In this document: positions 1-6,273 of the stretch, in pieces
How positions within the stretch are numbered: position 1 is the stretch's first letter
Layout: each line of letters opens with the position of its first letter
NCBI GenBank assembly: GCA_023259235.1
Contig: JAHFQQ010000050.1
Location: 1 to 15,154, forward strand
Direction of reading: 5' to 3'
Length of the DNA stretch: 15,154 nucleotides
From: Polaromonas sp.
Lineage (GTDB): Bacteria > Pseudomonadota > Gammaproteobacteria > Burkholderiales > Burkholderiaceae_C
Translations under genes and position numbers: made by a program
The notes under the pieces: generated by a model
Databases searched by the model: none
Told to the model about the DNA's origin: nothing
The model's input: the letters and a program-made list of their open reading frames with translations, nothing else

Positions 1-842
1 ACGCTGGCGTGGTAGGGCTGGGTCAGGTCCTGCAGATAATGCAGCGACAGGCCGGTAAAGCGCCAGCCCCAGTACTCATGCCCGGTGCGAAAGGCCAGCA
101 TTGCCAGGCTGGCGTATTGATGTGAGCGCATCAAGGGGAAGGTTCTCTTGAGAAACGGCGCCGCCAGGTAAAGCACCCGCTCTTCATGAAAAAATCCCAT
201 GTGAAACGGTGCCTGGGTAGCGTAGCTCAGTGCCGGATTGCCAAACGGCAACGCGCCAAAACCATAGGTTTTGCCCCATGTGGACGGGCTGTCGTCCCAG
301 AGGTTGATGTCGAGGCCGTAATCGGGTTCGTCCGAACCGGATGCCAGCACCGCCAGCGGTGCCACCGGCTCACCAGGCTTCAGGCTCACAAAGCGATACT
401 GGGAATTGGGCGGTTCAGGAAGCGTGTTGACCGCTGAATAGGGGAGCTGGCGGGCGCCGCCGCCCGGGGCCCGGGGGTCGGGCTGGATGTACAGCGCAAA
501 CTTGCTGTCGGGTGCAACGCGCAGCGCCTTCAAAAACGCCAGCCGCCGGGCATCGTCAGACCAGGCCGCATTGGCCACGAAGGCCAGGGCCGCGGGCCGG
601 GGCGGATACTTTTCCAGATGGACCGCCGCCCAGGCTTCCTGGCTTGCCAGCAGTGCTTCAACGGTCTGTTCCTCGGCCTTCAGAAATGCTTCCAGCGGCT
701 CGGCTGCGACCGGCGCCGCGTGGGCAACCTCGGGCATTTCTTCAAATGCCCGATAGGTCGCAAGGCTGTGGTTGCTCCAGGCGAATGCCTGGGGTGCGGC
801 AAGAATCAGCGCCCATGTCAGGGTGCGGAAAAAATATTTCAT
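1..842 (-). CDS. Secreted zinc-dependent phospholipase C/P1 nuclease-like hydrolase (3' end beyond window)
   Basis: This is a minus-strand reading frame of 280 complete codons that is still open at the left edge, so the C-terminus is missing. The start is ATG at 842, preceded by AGGAAG at 850-855. Residues 1-21 form a signal peptide with an LILAAPQAFA cleavage region, and the mature protein would begin W22-S-N-H25. A tryptophan at the mature N-terminus is the hallmark of the phospholipase C/P1 nuclease fold, where its amino group binds zinc. Near the edge, HYLQDLTQPYH (268-278) gives His268, Asp272 and His278, the H-x3-D-x5-H spacing of zinc ligands in Bacillus cereus phospholipase C. The product is therefore probably exported to the periplasm or outside and hydrolyses phosphodiesters. 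Whether the substrate is phospholipid or nucleic acid cannot be read from the sequence. It lies downstream of phaP on the same strand but behind a strong terminator, so it is probably transcribed separately. The fold call is good; the specific activity is open. Confidence 0.75.
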   Translation of the reverse strand, partial: MKYFFRTLTWALILAAPQAFAWSNHSLATYRAFEEMPEVAHAAPVAAEPLEAFLKAEEQTVEALLASQEAWAAVHLEKYPPRPAALAFVANAAWSDDARRLAFLKALRVAPDSKFALYIQPDPRAPGGGARQLPYSAVNTLPEPPNSQYRFVSLKPGEPVAPLAVLASGSDEPDYGLDINLWDDSPSTWGKTYGFGALPFGNPALSYATQAPFHMGFFHEERVLYLAAPFLKRTFPLMRSHQYASLAMLAFRTGHEYWGWRFTGLSLHYLQDLTQPYHAS

Positions 843-1176
843 GCGGACGCTTCCTGAAAATATTCTGGTCTCTTGCCTTGTCGGCGCACCTCGTCACTGT
901 GGCGTGGTGAATTGCCCGCGCATGCGGCGCGAACCTGCAAATTATGCGTCGTTCCAGAAACCTCTCATTGCGGCGGCCCGAGCGCTCGCGCCCGGCGGTG
1001 ATTCAGGGCCAAAAAAAAGCCCGATCTTTCGATCAGGCTTTAAGCGGGTCCGTGAAACTGGATTTCTGGAAGGACCCGAGGAGACAAGAGGCCCGAAACC
1101 GTGTTTGGCGCAGCAGGGTCCCGGTATCAGGTTGCATGGGCATCCGGCGCGCTCGGCACCGGACGACTCCGGTCAT
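843..1176. other. Intergenic region between phasin and phospholipase-like gene
   Basis: This 334-base stretch holds the minus-strand phasin terminator (about 1011-1041) and the ribosome-binding site of the phospholipase-like gene (850-855). Reading frames here are arginine- and proline-rich and resemble no family I know. A CATAAT-like hexamer lies on the minus strand near 943-948, but I found no convincing -35 partner, so no promoter is claimed. Confidence 0.5.
1011..1041 (-). terminator. Intrinsic terminator of the phasin gene
   Basis: On the minus strand AAAGCC (complement of 1036-1041) pairs with GGCTTT (complement of 1016-1021), extended after one mismatch by GATC/GATC around a four-base loop (1027-1030). 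The stem is followed by an uninterrupted run of Ts from the A-run at 1011-1018. It lies about 135 bases past the phasin stop, with nothing else between, and is oriented correctly for phaP. Confidence 0.85.
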
Positions 1177-1719
1177 TCAGCGTTTTTTGCTGGCGGTCTT
1201 GGTAGCGTTCACTGCCGAGGCCGCTACCGTGTTGAAGTTGTTTTCGGCCATGTCGCTGGCTTGCTTGACAGCCTTTTGCACCGACTCGAATGCGTTGCTG
1301 GCAGCAGCCACGGCGCTTTTCATCACGGCCACTGCGGTCTCGGAGCCGGCAGGTGCGTTTTGGGCGGCGCTGTCAACCAGGCCGACAAACTTCTTTTGTG
1401 CTTCAGCGGCCTGGCCTTCAAAAGTCTTGGTCAGTTCAGCACCGGCGGCCGACGTGATGTCGTACAGGTGGCGGCTGTAGGCAGCGGTTTTTTCAGCCAG
1501 TGGCTGAACCATGCCGGCTTGCAGAGCCAGCAGTTCCTGCGCGTCTTTCACGCCCAGAACAGCTTGTGCATGGTTGGCGGTTTCAGCCAGGGCGGCTTTG
1601 GTGGCCTGCACATTCAGTTCGACCAGTTTTTCAACGCCTTCGAAGGCCTTTTGGGTCAGACCAAACAGGGTGTCGATATTGGCTTTGTGCGAGGCCATGA
1701 TTTGTTCAGCGGTCAGCAT
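1177..1719 (-). CDS. phaP: Phasin (polyhydroxyalkanoate granule-associated protein), PhaP family
   Basis: The product is 180 aa. It is a small amphipathic helical protein that coats polyhydroxybutyrate granules in the cytoplasm and controls their number and size. The N-terminus (MLTAEQIMAS, then NIDTLFGLTQKAFEGVEKLVELN) and the NFNTVAASA region near the C-terminus are typical of the betaproteobacterial phasin family. The sequence is rich in Ala, Lys, Gln and Glu with no signal peptide or membrane segment, and it ends in a basic KTASKKR tail. The chosen ATG at 1719 has GGAGA at 1726-1730 six bases upstream. Upstream in-frame codons would add over 200 residues that overlap the opposite-strand thioesterase and resemble no protein, so they are excluded. 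The gene has its own promoter and terminator and is a single-gene unit. Two PhaR-like palindromes bracket the promoter, which fits repression by PhaR in the absence of polymer. Confidence 0.93.
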   Translation of the reverse strand: MLTAEQIMASHKANIDTLFGLTQKAFEGVEKLVELNVQATKAALAETANHAQAVLGVKDAQELLALQAGMVQPLAEKTAAYSRHLYDITSAAGAELTKTFEGQAAEAQKKFVGLVDSAAQNAPAGSETAVAVMKSAVAAASNAFESVQKAVKQASDMAENNFNTVAASAVNATKTASKKR

Positions 1720-1771
1720 AATTAATCTCCAGAAAGAAGGTAATAAGGGAAAATAGTTGCCTTGCGCTGAA

Positions 1772-1787
1772 TTGCTGCACTGCAACA
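1772..1787. promoter_or_regulatory. Putative PhaR operator, promoter-proximal site
   Basis: The sequence contains CTGC-ACT-GCAA at 1775-1785, matching seven of eight arms of the CTGC-N3-GCAG pattern described for the PHA repressor PhaR. It sits just downstream of the expected phasin transcription start, where a bound repressor would block initiation or clearance. Confidence 0.6.
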
Positions 1788-1795
1788 TGAATGTA

Positions 1796-1823
1796 ATTAT
1801 AGGGATTACCCGGAGAATTGCAA
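1796..1823 (-). promoter_or_regulatory. phaP: Sigma-70-type promoter of phaP
   Basis: On the minus strand a perfect TATAAT (complement of 1796-1801) is preceded after 16 bases by TTGCAA (1818-1823), a four-of-six match to TTGACA. Transcription would start near 1787-1790, giving a leader of about 70 bases before the phaP ATG. Confidence 0.72.
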
Positions 1824-1828
1824 GTGCT

Positions 1829-1847
1829 ATTGCTGCGGTGCAGCAAT
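1829..1847. promoter_or_regulatory. Putative PhaR operator, upstream perfect palindrome
   Basis: ATTGCTGC (1829-1836) and GCAGCAAT (1840-1847) are perfect inverted repeats around the spacer GGT, containing an exact CTGC-N3-GCAG. The site lies five bases upstream of the phaP -35 box. Its centre is about 58 bp from that of the 1772-1787 site. It may also affect the divergent thioesterase gene, for which only a weak promoter (TTGCTG near 1830, TGTAAC near 1853) can be proposed. Confidence 0.65.
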
Positions 1848-1944
1848 TTAAATGTAACAGCGTGGCAAGCTGTCGGGCCCTCGTCTTGAGGGCTGCGCCG
1901 TCCGTTGCGCCGGGGTGTACCGGGCGCTGGCAAAATGGTCCCTC

Positions 1945-2397
1945 ATGACCTCCATCACGCGACCCCACGCAGAGTTCCGTAGCGCCTACAGGGTTTTTTG
2001 CGCCATCAGCACGCGCTGGTCTGACAACGACATTTATGGCCACGTCAACAATGTCGTTTACTACAGCTGGTTTGACACTGCCGTCAATGGCCTGCTGATT
2101 GAACGTGGCGCGCTGAACCTTCATTGCTCCAGACCCGACAGCGTGATTGGCCTGGTGGTGGAAACCCAGTGCAACTATTTCGCGCCGCTGGCTTTTCCGG
2201 AGCCGGTGGTCGCGGGGATTCGGGTCGCGCGCATCGGGGCGTCCAGCGTGCGCTATGAGGTGGCGCTGTTTCCGGGCGATGAAGTTCAGCCCTGCGCGGC
2301 CAAGGGCCACTTTGTTCATGTCTATGTGGACCGCGCAACGCGCCGTCCGGCACCGTTGCCGCCACAACTGGTTGCCGTGCTGGAGACCCTGACGTGA
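1945..2397 (+). CDS. Hotdog-fold acyl-CoA thioesterase, YbgC/FadM-like (4HBT family)
   Basis: The product is 150 aa, the usual size for single-domain 4-hydroxybenzoyl-CoA thioesterase relatives. Residues 25-36 (WSDNDIYGHVNN) followed by YYSWFDTA match the D-x-D-x-x-GHVNN-x-x-Y motif that carries the catalytic Asp and the start of the hotdog helix. It is expected to hydrolyse acyl-CoA thioesters in the cytoplasm; the acyl chain cannot be predicted. It is divergent from phaP across 225 bases. ATG at 1945 is chosen because homology begins soon after it. A GTG at 1915 is in frame and would add ten residues. Neither start has a good Shine-Dalgarno sequence. Proximity to a PHB granule gene suggests acyl-CoA metabolism, but that link is an inference. 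Confidence 0.85.
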   Translation: MTSITRPHAEFRSAYRVFCAISTRWSDNDIYGHVNNVVYYSWFDTAVNGLLIERGALNLHCSRPDSVIGLVVETQCNYFAPLAFPEPVVAGIRVARIGASSVRYEVALFPGDEVQPCAAKGHFVHVYVDRATRRPAPLPPQLVAVLETLT

Positions 2398-2521
2398 CCC
2401 TTGCCGCAAACGGGGCGCTTGCAACTGGCCTTCTTGCTGCTGAAACGGCACCGGTCAATCCCCTGCGGCTGGTTTGTGTCGGCGTCCGGGGAGTTCAACA
2501 AGTGGCTGGATTGAGCGGGTG

Positions 2522-4423
2522 ATGTTTTCCCCGATCCAACTGTTGGGCGGGCTGTCTTATGCCACCACGCTGTTCCTGATGGCCGCCGGGCTGACGCTGA
2601 TCTTCGGTGTGACGCGCATCGTCAATTTTGCCCATGGCAGCTTTTTCATGCTGGGCGCGCTGTTCACGGCGCACTGGGTCACCAACTGGTTTCCGGCCTG
2701 GGGCGAGAGTGCGCCACTGTATCTGTTCGCTATGCTATTGGGAGCTGCTTGCGGAGGTCTGGCGGGAGCTATAGCCGAATTTACCCTGTTAAGACGGATG
2801 GCCGGAGCGCCCGGGCTGTACCAGCTGGTCGCCACCTTCGGCTTGAGCCTGGCGCTGCATGACGCGATGCAGTGGGGCTTTGGCCCTGAAGAGGTGTTTG
2901 CGCCGCGGTTTCCGGGGCTCGGGGGTTCGGTGCGGATCGGTGATGGGTACTTCCCGCAATATCAGCTGGCGATGATCGTGCTTGGACCGCTGGTCTGGCT
3001 GGGCCTGCATCTGCTGCTGCGGCGCTCGCTGTTTGGCCAGCGCCTGCGCGCCGCCACGCAAGACCGCGCCATGCTGGCGGCCCTGGGCGTCAATCCCGGC
3101 CCGTTGATGCTGGGTGCGGTGGTGCTCGGCTGCGCGCTGGCGGGGCTGGGTGGCGCCCTGGTATTGCCGCGTGAGCCGGCCAATCTGCAGATGGCCACGA
3201 ACGTGATTGTGGAAACCTTCGTGGTCGTCGTGACGGGCGGCCTGGGCAGCATAGGCGGCGCGTCTTTCGCCGCTCTGCTGATTGGCCTGGTCCATGCCGT
3301 TGGCACTGAGCTGTTTCCGCAAGCCACGCTGGTGATTGTGTTTTTGACGATGGCGGTGGTGCTGGTGGTTCGCCCCCAGGGAATCAATGGCGTGCTGGCC
3401 GCCGCGCATGAAACCGGCGGCGGCGTGCGCGAAGCGGCACAGAAATTTCGTGGCCTTCATCCGGGTCGCTTCTGGATGCCGGTCATTGCCGCGGCTTTTG
3501 TGCTGCTCTCCGGGTTGGCCTGGGCAGGCGGGCCTTATTGGCAGGCACTGGCGGCCGACGCCTTGATCCTGATGATCTTCGGCATCAGCCTGCAGGCCAT
3601 CATGGCGCTGGGCGGCCTGGTCAGTTTTGGTCATGCGGTTTTTTTTGCGCTGGGTGGCTATGGCGCGGCGCTGTCGCACAGCCGCTGGGGGGCGTCGCTT
3701 CCGCTGGCGCTGGCGGTGGGCTGCGCGGCGGCGCTGGCGGTGGCCGCCGTGTTTGGCGCCGCGGTGGTGCGCAGCGCGGGGGTCTATCTGGCCATGCTGT
3801 CGCTGGCGCTGGCGCAGGTGGTCTGGGCCGGTGCCAGCCAGTGGGTCGGCCTTACCGGCGGCGACAACGGCCTGATCGGACTCACACTGGTCAGTGATGA
3901 CGGGCGGCCACTTTTTTATGCGCTGCTGGTGGCGCTGGTGCTGGTTGCGGTGATGGCGCTGCGGCGGCTGGGTCGCTCGGTCCTGGGCGCGGCGCTGCAG
4001 GCCGGGCGCGATGCGCCCTTGCGCGCAGCGGCTTCCGGCCTGCCGGTGGGCTGGCTCAAATACCGGATTTTTGTTGAAAGCGCCGTGCTCGCCGGCCTGG
4101 CCGGCGGCCTGTTTGCCGCGCACAAGGGTGCCGTGTTTCCTTCGCTGGCATCGGTTTCGACTTCGGTAGATGCCTTGCTGGTGGTGCTGCTTGGCGGCGT
4201 GCACCAACTCTGGGGCGCCGTGGCCGGCGGCCTGCTGCTGAGCTACGCCAGCGCCGAACTGGGCCGTGAAGTTACCTACTGGCGCGGCCTGCTGGGTGTG
4301 TTCATCATGTTGATCATGGTTGCCGCGCCGTCGGGCCTGTTGGGTCTTGGCGATTTGCTTGCCGGCATCGGCAGACGCTGGATGCGTGCCGCCCCGCCCG
4401 GGCCGGGAACGGGAACTGGCTGA
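2522..4423 (+). CDS. livHM: Fused LivH-LivM branched-chain amino acid-type ABC transporter permease
   Basis: The product is about 633 aa, twice the length of a single permease. Residues 1 to about 300 are LivH-like, with the N-terminal GLTLIFGVTRIVNFAHGSFFMLG segment and VVVVTGGLGSIGGA near 250. After a linker (around 300-320) a LivM-like half begins, with GLVSFGHAVFFALGGYGAA, the diagnostic GLTGGDNGLIGL loop and VLLGGVHQLWGAV. Both halves are strongly hydrophobic with many membrane helices, so one chain probably supplies both halves of the inner-membrane channel. ATG at 2522 is chosen because the LivH homology begins there; GTG at 2519 is an alternative. No strong ribosome-binding site is visible. 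Its stop overlaps the livG start (TGATG, 4421-4425), implying translational coupling. Members of this family import branched-chain amino acids, amides, urea or aromatic acids. The substrate is undetermined and no binding-protein gene is adjacent. Confidence 0.9.
   Translation: MFSPIQLLGGLSYATTLFLMAAGLTLIFGVTRIVNFAHGSFFMLGALFTAHWVTNWFPAWGESAPLYLFAMLLGAACGGLAGAIAEFTLLRRMAGAPGLYQLVATFGLSLALHDAMQWGFGPEEVFAPRFPGLGGSVRIGDGYFPQYQLAMIVLGPLVWLGLHLLLRRSLFGQRLRAATQDRAMLAALGVNPGPLMLGAVVLGCALAGLGGALVLPREPANLQMATNVIVETFVVVVTGGLGSIGGASFAALLIGLVHAVGTELFPQATLVIVFLTMAVVLVVRPQGINGVLAAAHETGGGVREAAQKFRGLHPGRFWMPVIAAAFVLLSGLAWAGGPYWQALAADALILMIFGISLQAIMALGGLVSFGHAVFFALGGYGAALSHSRWGASLPLALAVGCAAALAVAAVFGAAVVRSAGVYLAMLSLALAQVVWAGASQWVGLTGGDNGLIGLTLVSDDGRPLFYALLVALVLVAVMALRRLGRSVLGAALQAGRDAPLRAAASGLPVGWLKYRIFVESAVLAGLAGGLFAAHKGAVFPSLASVSTSVDALLVVLLGGVHQLWGAVAGGLLLSYASAELGREVTYWRGLLGVFIMLIMVAAPSGLLGLGDLLAGIGRRWMRAAPPGPGTGTG
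2730..2753 (+). repeat. AT-rich short repeat-like island inside livHM
   Basis: Within this GC-rich gene, about 2727-2795 uses codons rare elsewhere in it (GCT, CTA, GGA, ATA, TTA, AGA). The core CTAT-N4-TTG-N2-AGCTGC-N-TG-N-G at 2730-2753 recurs inverted at 9934-9957. TTCGCTAT at 2726-2733 is partly inverted at 2770-2779 (CTATAGCCGA). I recall similar AGCTGCTTGCG-type dispersed elements in Comamonadaceae genomes. The reading frame is kept. Confidence 0.4.
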
Positions 4424-5181
4424 TGCTTCAGGTGCAGCAACTGGTCAGGCACTTTGGCGGCATCCGGGCCGTCGATGGCGTGAGCTTTGACGTCTCGGGT
4501 GGTGAGTGCGTCGCGCTGATCGGGCCAAACGGTGCCGGCAAGTCAACCTGCTTTGCCTGCATCGCGGGCCAGCAAACGCCTAGCCGCGGCCACGTCGTGT
4601 GGAACGGCCAGGTGCTGGACAAACTCGCGCCGGCAGAGCGTTTGCGGCACGGCGTGGCGCGCACGTTTCAGGTGGCGCAAGTCTTTGAAGCACTGACTGT
4701 GCTGCAAAATGTGCAGCTGGTGATACAGGCCACTCGTGGCTTGAGCGCCATTTCAGCTTTCAAAGTGCTGGACGGGCAGGCACGCGAGCAGGCTTTCGCG
4801 CTGCTTGAGCAAACCGGCCTGCAGGCGCCGGCGGACCAGGATACGCAGAGCCTGCCGTATGGTGCCAAAAAGCGGCTGGAGCTGGCCATGGCGCTGGCGG
4901 CCAGCCCGCGGCTATTGCTGCTCGATGAGCCGGCAGCCGGTCTGGCCGAACAGGAGCGCGCCAGCCTGATGCAACTGGTCAAGACTCTCGCCGGGCAGGG
5001 TCTGGCCGTGCTTTACACCGAGCACAACATGGATGCCGTGGCGGGCGTCGCCGATCGCGTGTTGGTGCTGATTGAGGGCAGACTGGCAGCGCAGGGGTCG
5101 TTTGAGGAGGTCTCTCGCGACAGCATGGTGCGCAGGCTCTACCTGGGTGACGGGCGAGTGGAGGGAGTTGCTTGTGCTTGA
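4423..5181 (+). CDS. livG: LivG-type ABC transporter ATP-binding protein
   Basis: The product is 252 aa, normal for LivG. It is one of two cytoplasmic ATPases that drive the LivHM permease. Walker A is GPNGAGKST (34-42). The Q-loop region ARTFQVAQVFEALTVLQNV is typical of LivG. The signature region is LPYGAKKRLELAMALA, a mild departure from the common LSYG-x-QR. Walker B is LLLLDEPAAGL, with an H-loop in TEHNM. The C-terminus, with GRLAAQGSFEEV and RRLYLG, is complete. The ATG overlaps the livHM stop by one base, and its own end overlaps the livF start by eight bases, so the three genes form one operon. Confidence 0.92.
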   Translation: MLQVQQLVRHFGGIRAVDGVSFDVSGGECVALIGPNGAGKSTCFACIAGQQTPSRGHVVWNGQVLDKLAPAERLRHGVARTFQVAQVFEALTVLQNVQLVIQATRGLSAISAFKVLDGQAREQAFALLEQTGLQAPADQDTQSLPYGAKKRLELAMALAASPRLLLLDEPAAGLAEQERASLMQLVKTLAGQGLAVLYTEHNMDAVAGVADRVLVLIEGRLAAQGSFEEVSRDSMVRRLYLGDGRVEGVACA

Positions 5182-5824
5182 CGTGCAAAAGCTCAACGCC
5201 TTTTATGGCCCGGCGCAGGCATTGTTTGATGTTTCGCTGCGGGTCGGGGCCGGCGAACTGGTCGTGCTGCAGGGACTCAACGGCGCAGGCAAGTCGACGC
5301 TGCTCAAGGCCTTGATGGGCCTGGAGGTGCGAAGCGACGGCCGCATCCTCTATCAGGCGAGCCAGGGCGCAGCCGGCCCGGTGGACATCCAGCGCTGGGA
5401 AACGCATCGGCGTGCGCTTGCGGGCCTGGGTTACGTACCCGAGGACCGGCGGCTTTTTACCGGCCTGACGGTGCGCGAGAACCTGCGTGTGGCAGCCGGC
5501 CGGGATGCGCGGGCGCGGGAGGCGCGTGCGCTCGATCTGTTTCCGGCGCTCAAGACGCTGCTCCGGCGGCCTGCCGCGCAGATGAGCGGTGGCGAGCAGC
5601 AAATGCTGGCGATTGCCCGCACGCTGATGACCGGACCGCGCGTCTTGCTGCTGGACGAACCTTGCGAAGGCATTGCACCGGTGCTGGTGGAATCGATTCG
5701 CGAGGCCTTGCTCGCGCTCAAGCGCGACGGCCTGGCCTTGCTGGTGGCAGAGCAAAATCGGCTGTTTACAACCCGCGCGGATCGGACGCTGCTGCTGGTT
5801 GCGGGTAAAGTCGGAGATTCGTGA
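5174..5824 (+). CDS. livF: LivF-type ABC transporter ATP-binding protein, short C-terminus
   Basis: The product is 216 aa, the second ATPase of the importer. GTG at 5174 is chosen because GGAGGGAG ends six bases upstream and the LivF homology begins at once (LDVQKLNAFYGPAQALFDVSL). The motifs are LNGAGKST (Walker A), YVPEDRRLFTGLTVREN (LivF Q-loop region), MSGGEQQMLAIARTLM (signature), LLLDEPCEGIAP (Walker B) and AEQN, the LivF version of the H-loop. The protein stops at LLLVAGKVGDS, about 20 residues before the usual end that carries the GTAxEL and YLG motifs. No frame after the stop supplies the missing tail, so the gene is genuinely short rather than simply frameshifted. All catalytic motifs are present, so it is probably functional. 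Confidence 0.9.
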   Translation: MLDVQKLNAFYGPAQALFDVSLRVGAGELVVLQGLNGAGKSTLLKALMGLEVRSDGRILYQASQGAAGPVDIQRWETHRRALAGLGYVPEDRRLFTGLTVRENLRVAAGRDARAREARALDLFPALKTLLRRPAAQMSGGEQQMLAIARTLMTGPRVLLLDEPCEGIAPVLVESIREALLALKRDGLALLVAEQNRLFTTRADRTLLLVAGKVGDS

Positions 5825-5828
5825 ACGA

Positions 5829-5861
5829 ACCCTGTTTTTTCTTTTTCCACCCTGTTTTTTC
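5829..5861 (+). repeat. 13-bp tandem direct repeat between livF and the FKBP gene
   Basis: ACCCTGTTTTTTC occurs at 5829-5841 and again at 5849-5861, a 20-base period. The pyrimidine tract lies just upstream of the FKBP ribosome-binding site. No stem precedes the T-runs, so it is not an obvious terminator. Confidence 0.6.
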
Positions 5862-5875
5862 AGAAGGACATCGCC

Positions 5876-6226
5876 ATGACCACTACCACGCCATCGGGGC
5901 TGCAATACGAAGACACCGTGCCAGGCAGCGGCGCCATTGCCACGGCAGGACAAAATGTCAAGGTTCACTACACCGGCTGGCTTTTCAATGATGGCGTGCA
6001 GGGCGCCAAGTTCGATTCCAGCAAGGACCGCGGCCAGCCGTTCGAGTTTTCGCTGGGCGCAGGGCAGGTCATTCGCGGTTGGGATGAAGGCGTGCAGGGC
6101 ATGTCGGTGGGCGGCACGCGTCGCCTGGTCATTCCGGCGGCGCTCGGTTACGGCGCGCGCGGCGCGGGTGGCGTGATCCCGCCCAACGCCACCTTGCTGT
6201 TCGAAGTGGAATTTCTCGGCACCTGA
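5876..6226 (+). CDS. FKBP-type peptidyl-prolyl cis-trans isomerase
   Basis: The product is 116 aa, a single FKBP domain with no signal peptide, so it acts in the cytoplasm, speeding proline isomerisation in folding proteins. The family pattern is complete: VKVHYTGWL near 28, KFDSS with the pocket Phe-Asp near 45-47, PFEFSLGAGQVIRGWDEGV, then GGTRRLVIPAALGYG and the closing FEVEFL strand. AGAAGGA at 5863-5868 lies seven bases before the ATG, the best ribosome-binding site in this cluster. It follows livF by 51 bases on the same strand and could be cotranscribed, though it has no functional link to the transporter that I can see. Confidence 0.95.
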   Translation: MTTTTPSGLQYEDTVPGSGAIATAGQNVKVHYTGWLFNDGVQGAKFDSSKDRGQPFEFSLGAGQVIRGWDEGVQGMSVGGTRRLVIPAALGYGARGAGGVIPPNATLLFEVEFLGT

Positions 6227-6273
6227 ATCAAGGCGGTTCGATCCACCCAAACCCGGCGTTTCAAGCGTTCTCC

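Noticed and set aside
772..1725. Plus-strand frame of 317 codons across the intergenic region and phasin
   Set aside because: Its C-terminal two-thirds is the antisense of phaP, and the rest overlaps the phasin terminator; no family resemblance.
1720..2451. N-terminal extension of the phasin frame by about 244 codons
   Set aside because: It crosses the phaP promoter and operators and runs antisense to the thioesterase; the ATG at 1719 has a good ribosome-binding site and family-typical N-terminus.
2398..2515. In-frame open sequence after the thioesterase stop, suggesting read-through or a lost C-terminal segment
   Set aside because: The thioesterase is already full length and the roughly 38 extra residues resemble nothing I recognise; TGA read-through has no supporting element.
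2789..4207. Long minus-strand reading frame (472 codons) opposite livHM
   Set aside because: It is rich in Gln, His and Arg, has no recognisable domain and mirrors the codon pattern of a clearly real permease; typical antisense frame in GC-rich DNA.
4979..6250. Minus-strand frame of 423 codons opposite livF and the FKBP gene
   Set aside because: It spans two real genes and their spacer with low-complexity Arg/Gln/His-rich composition and no motif.
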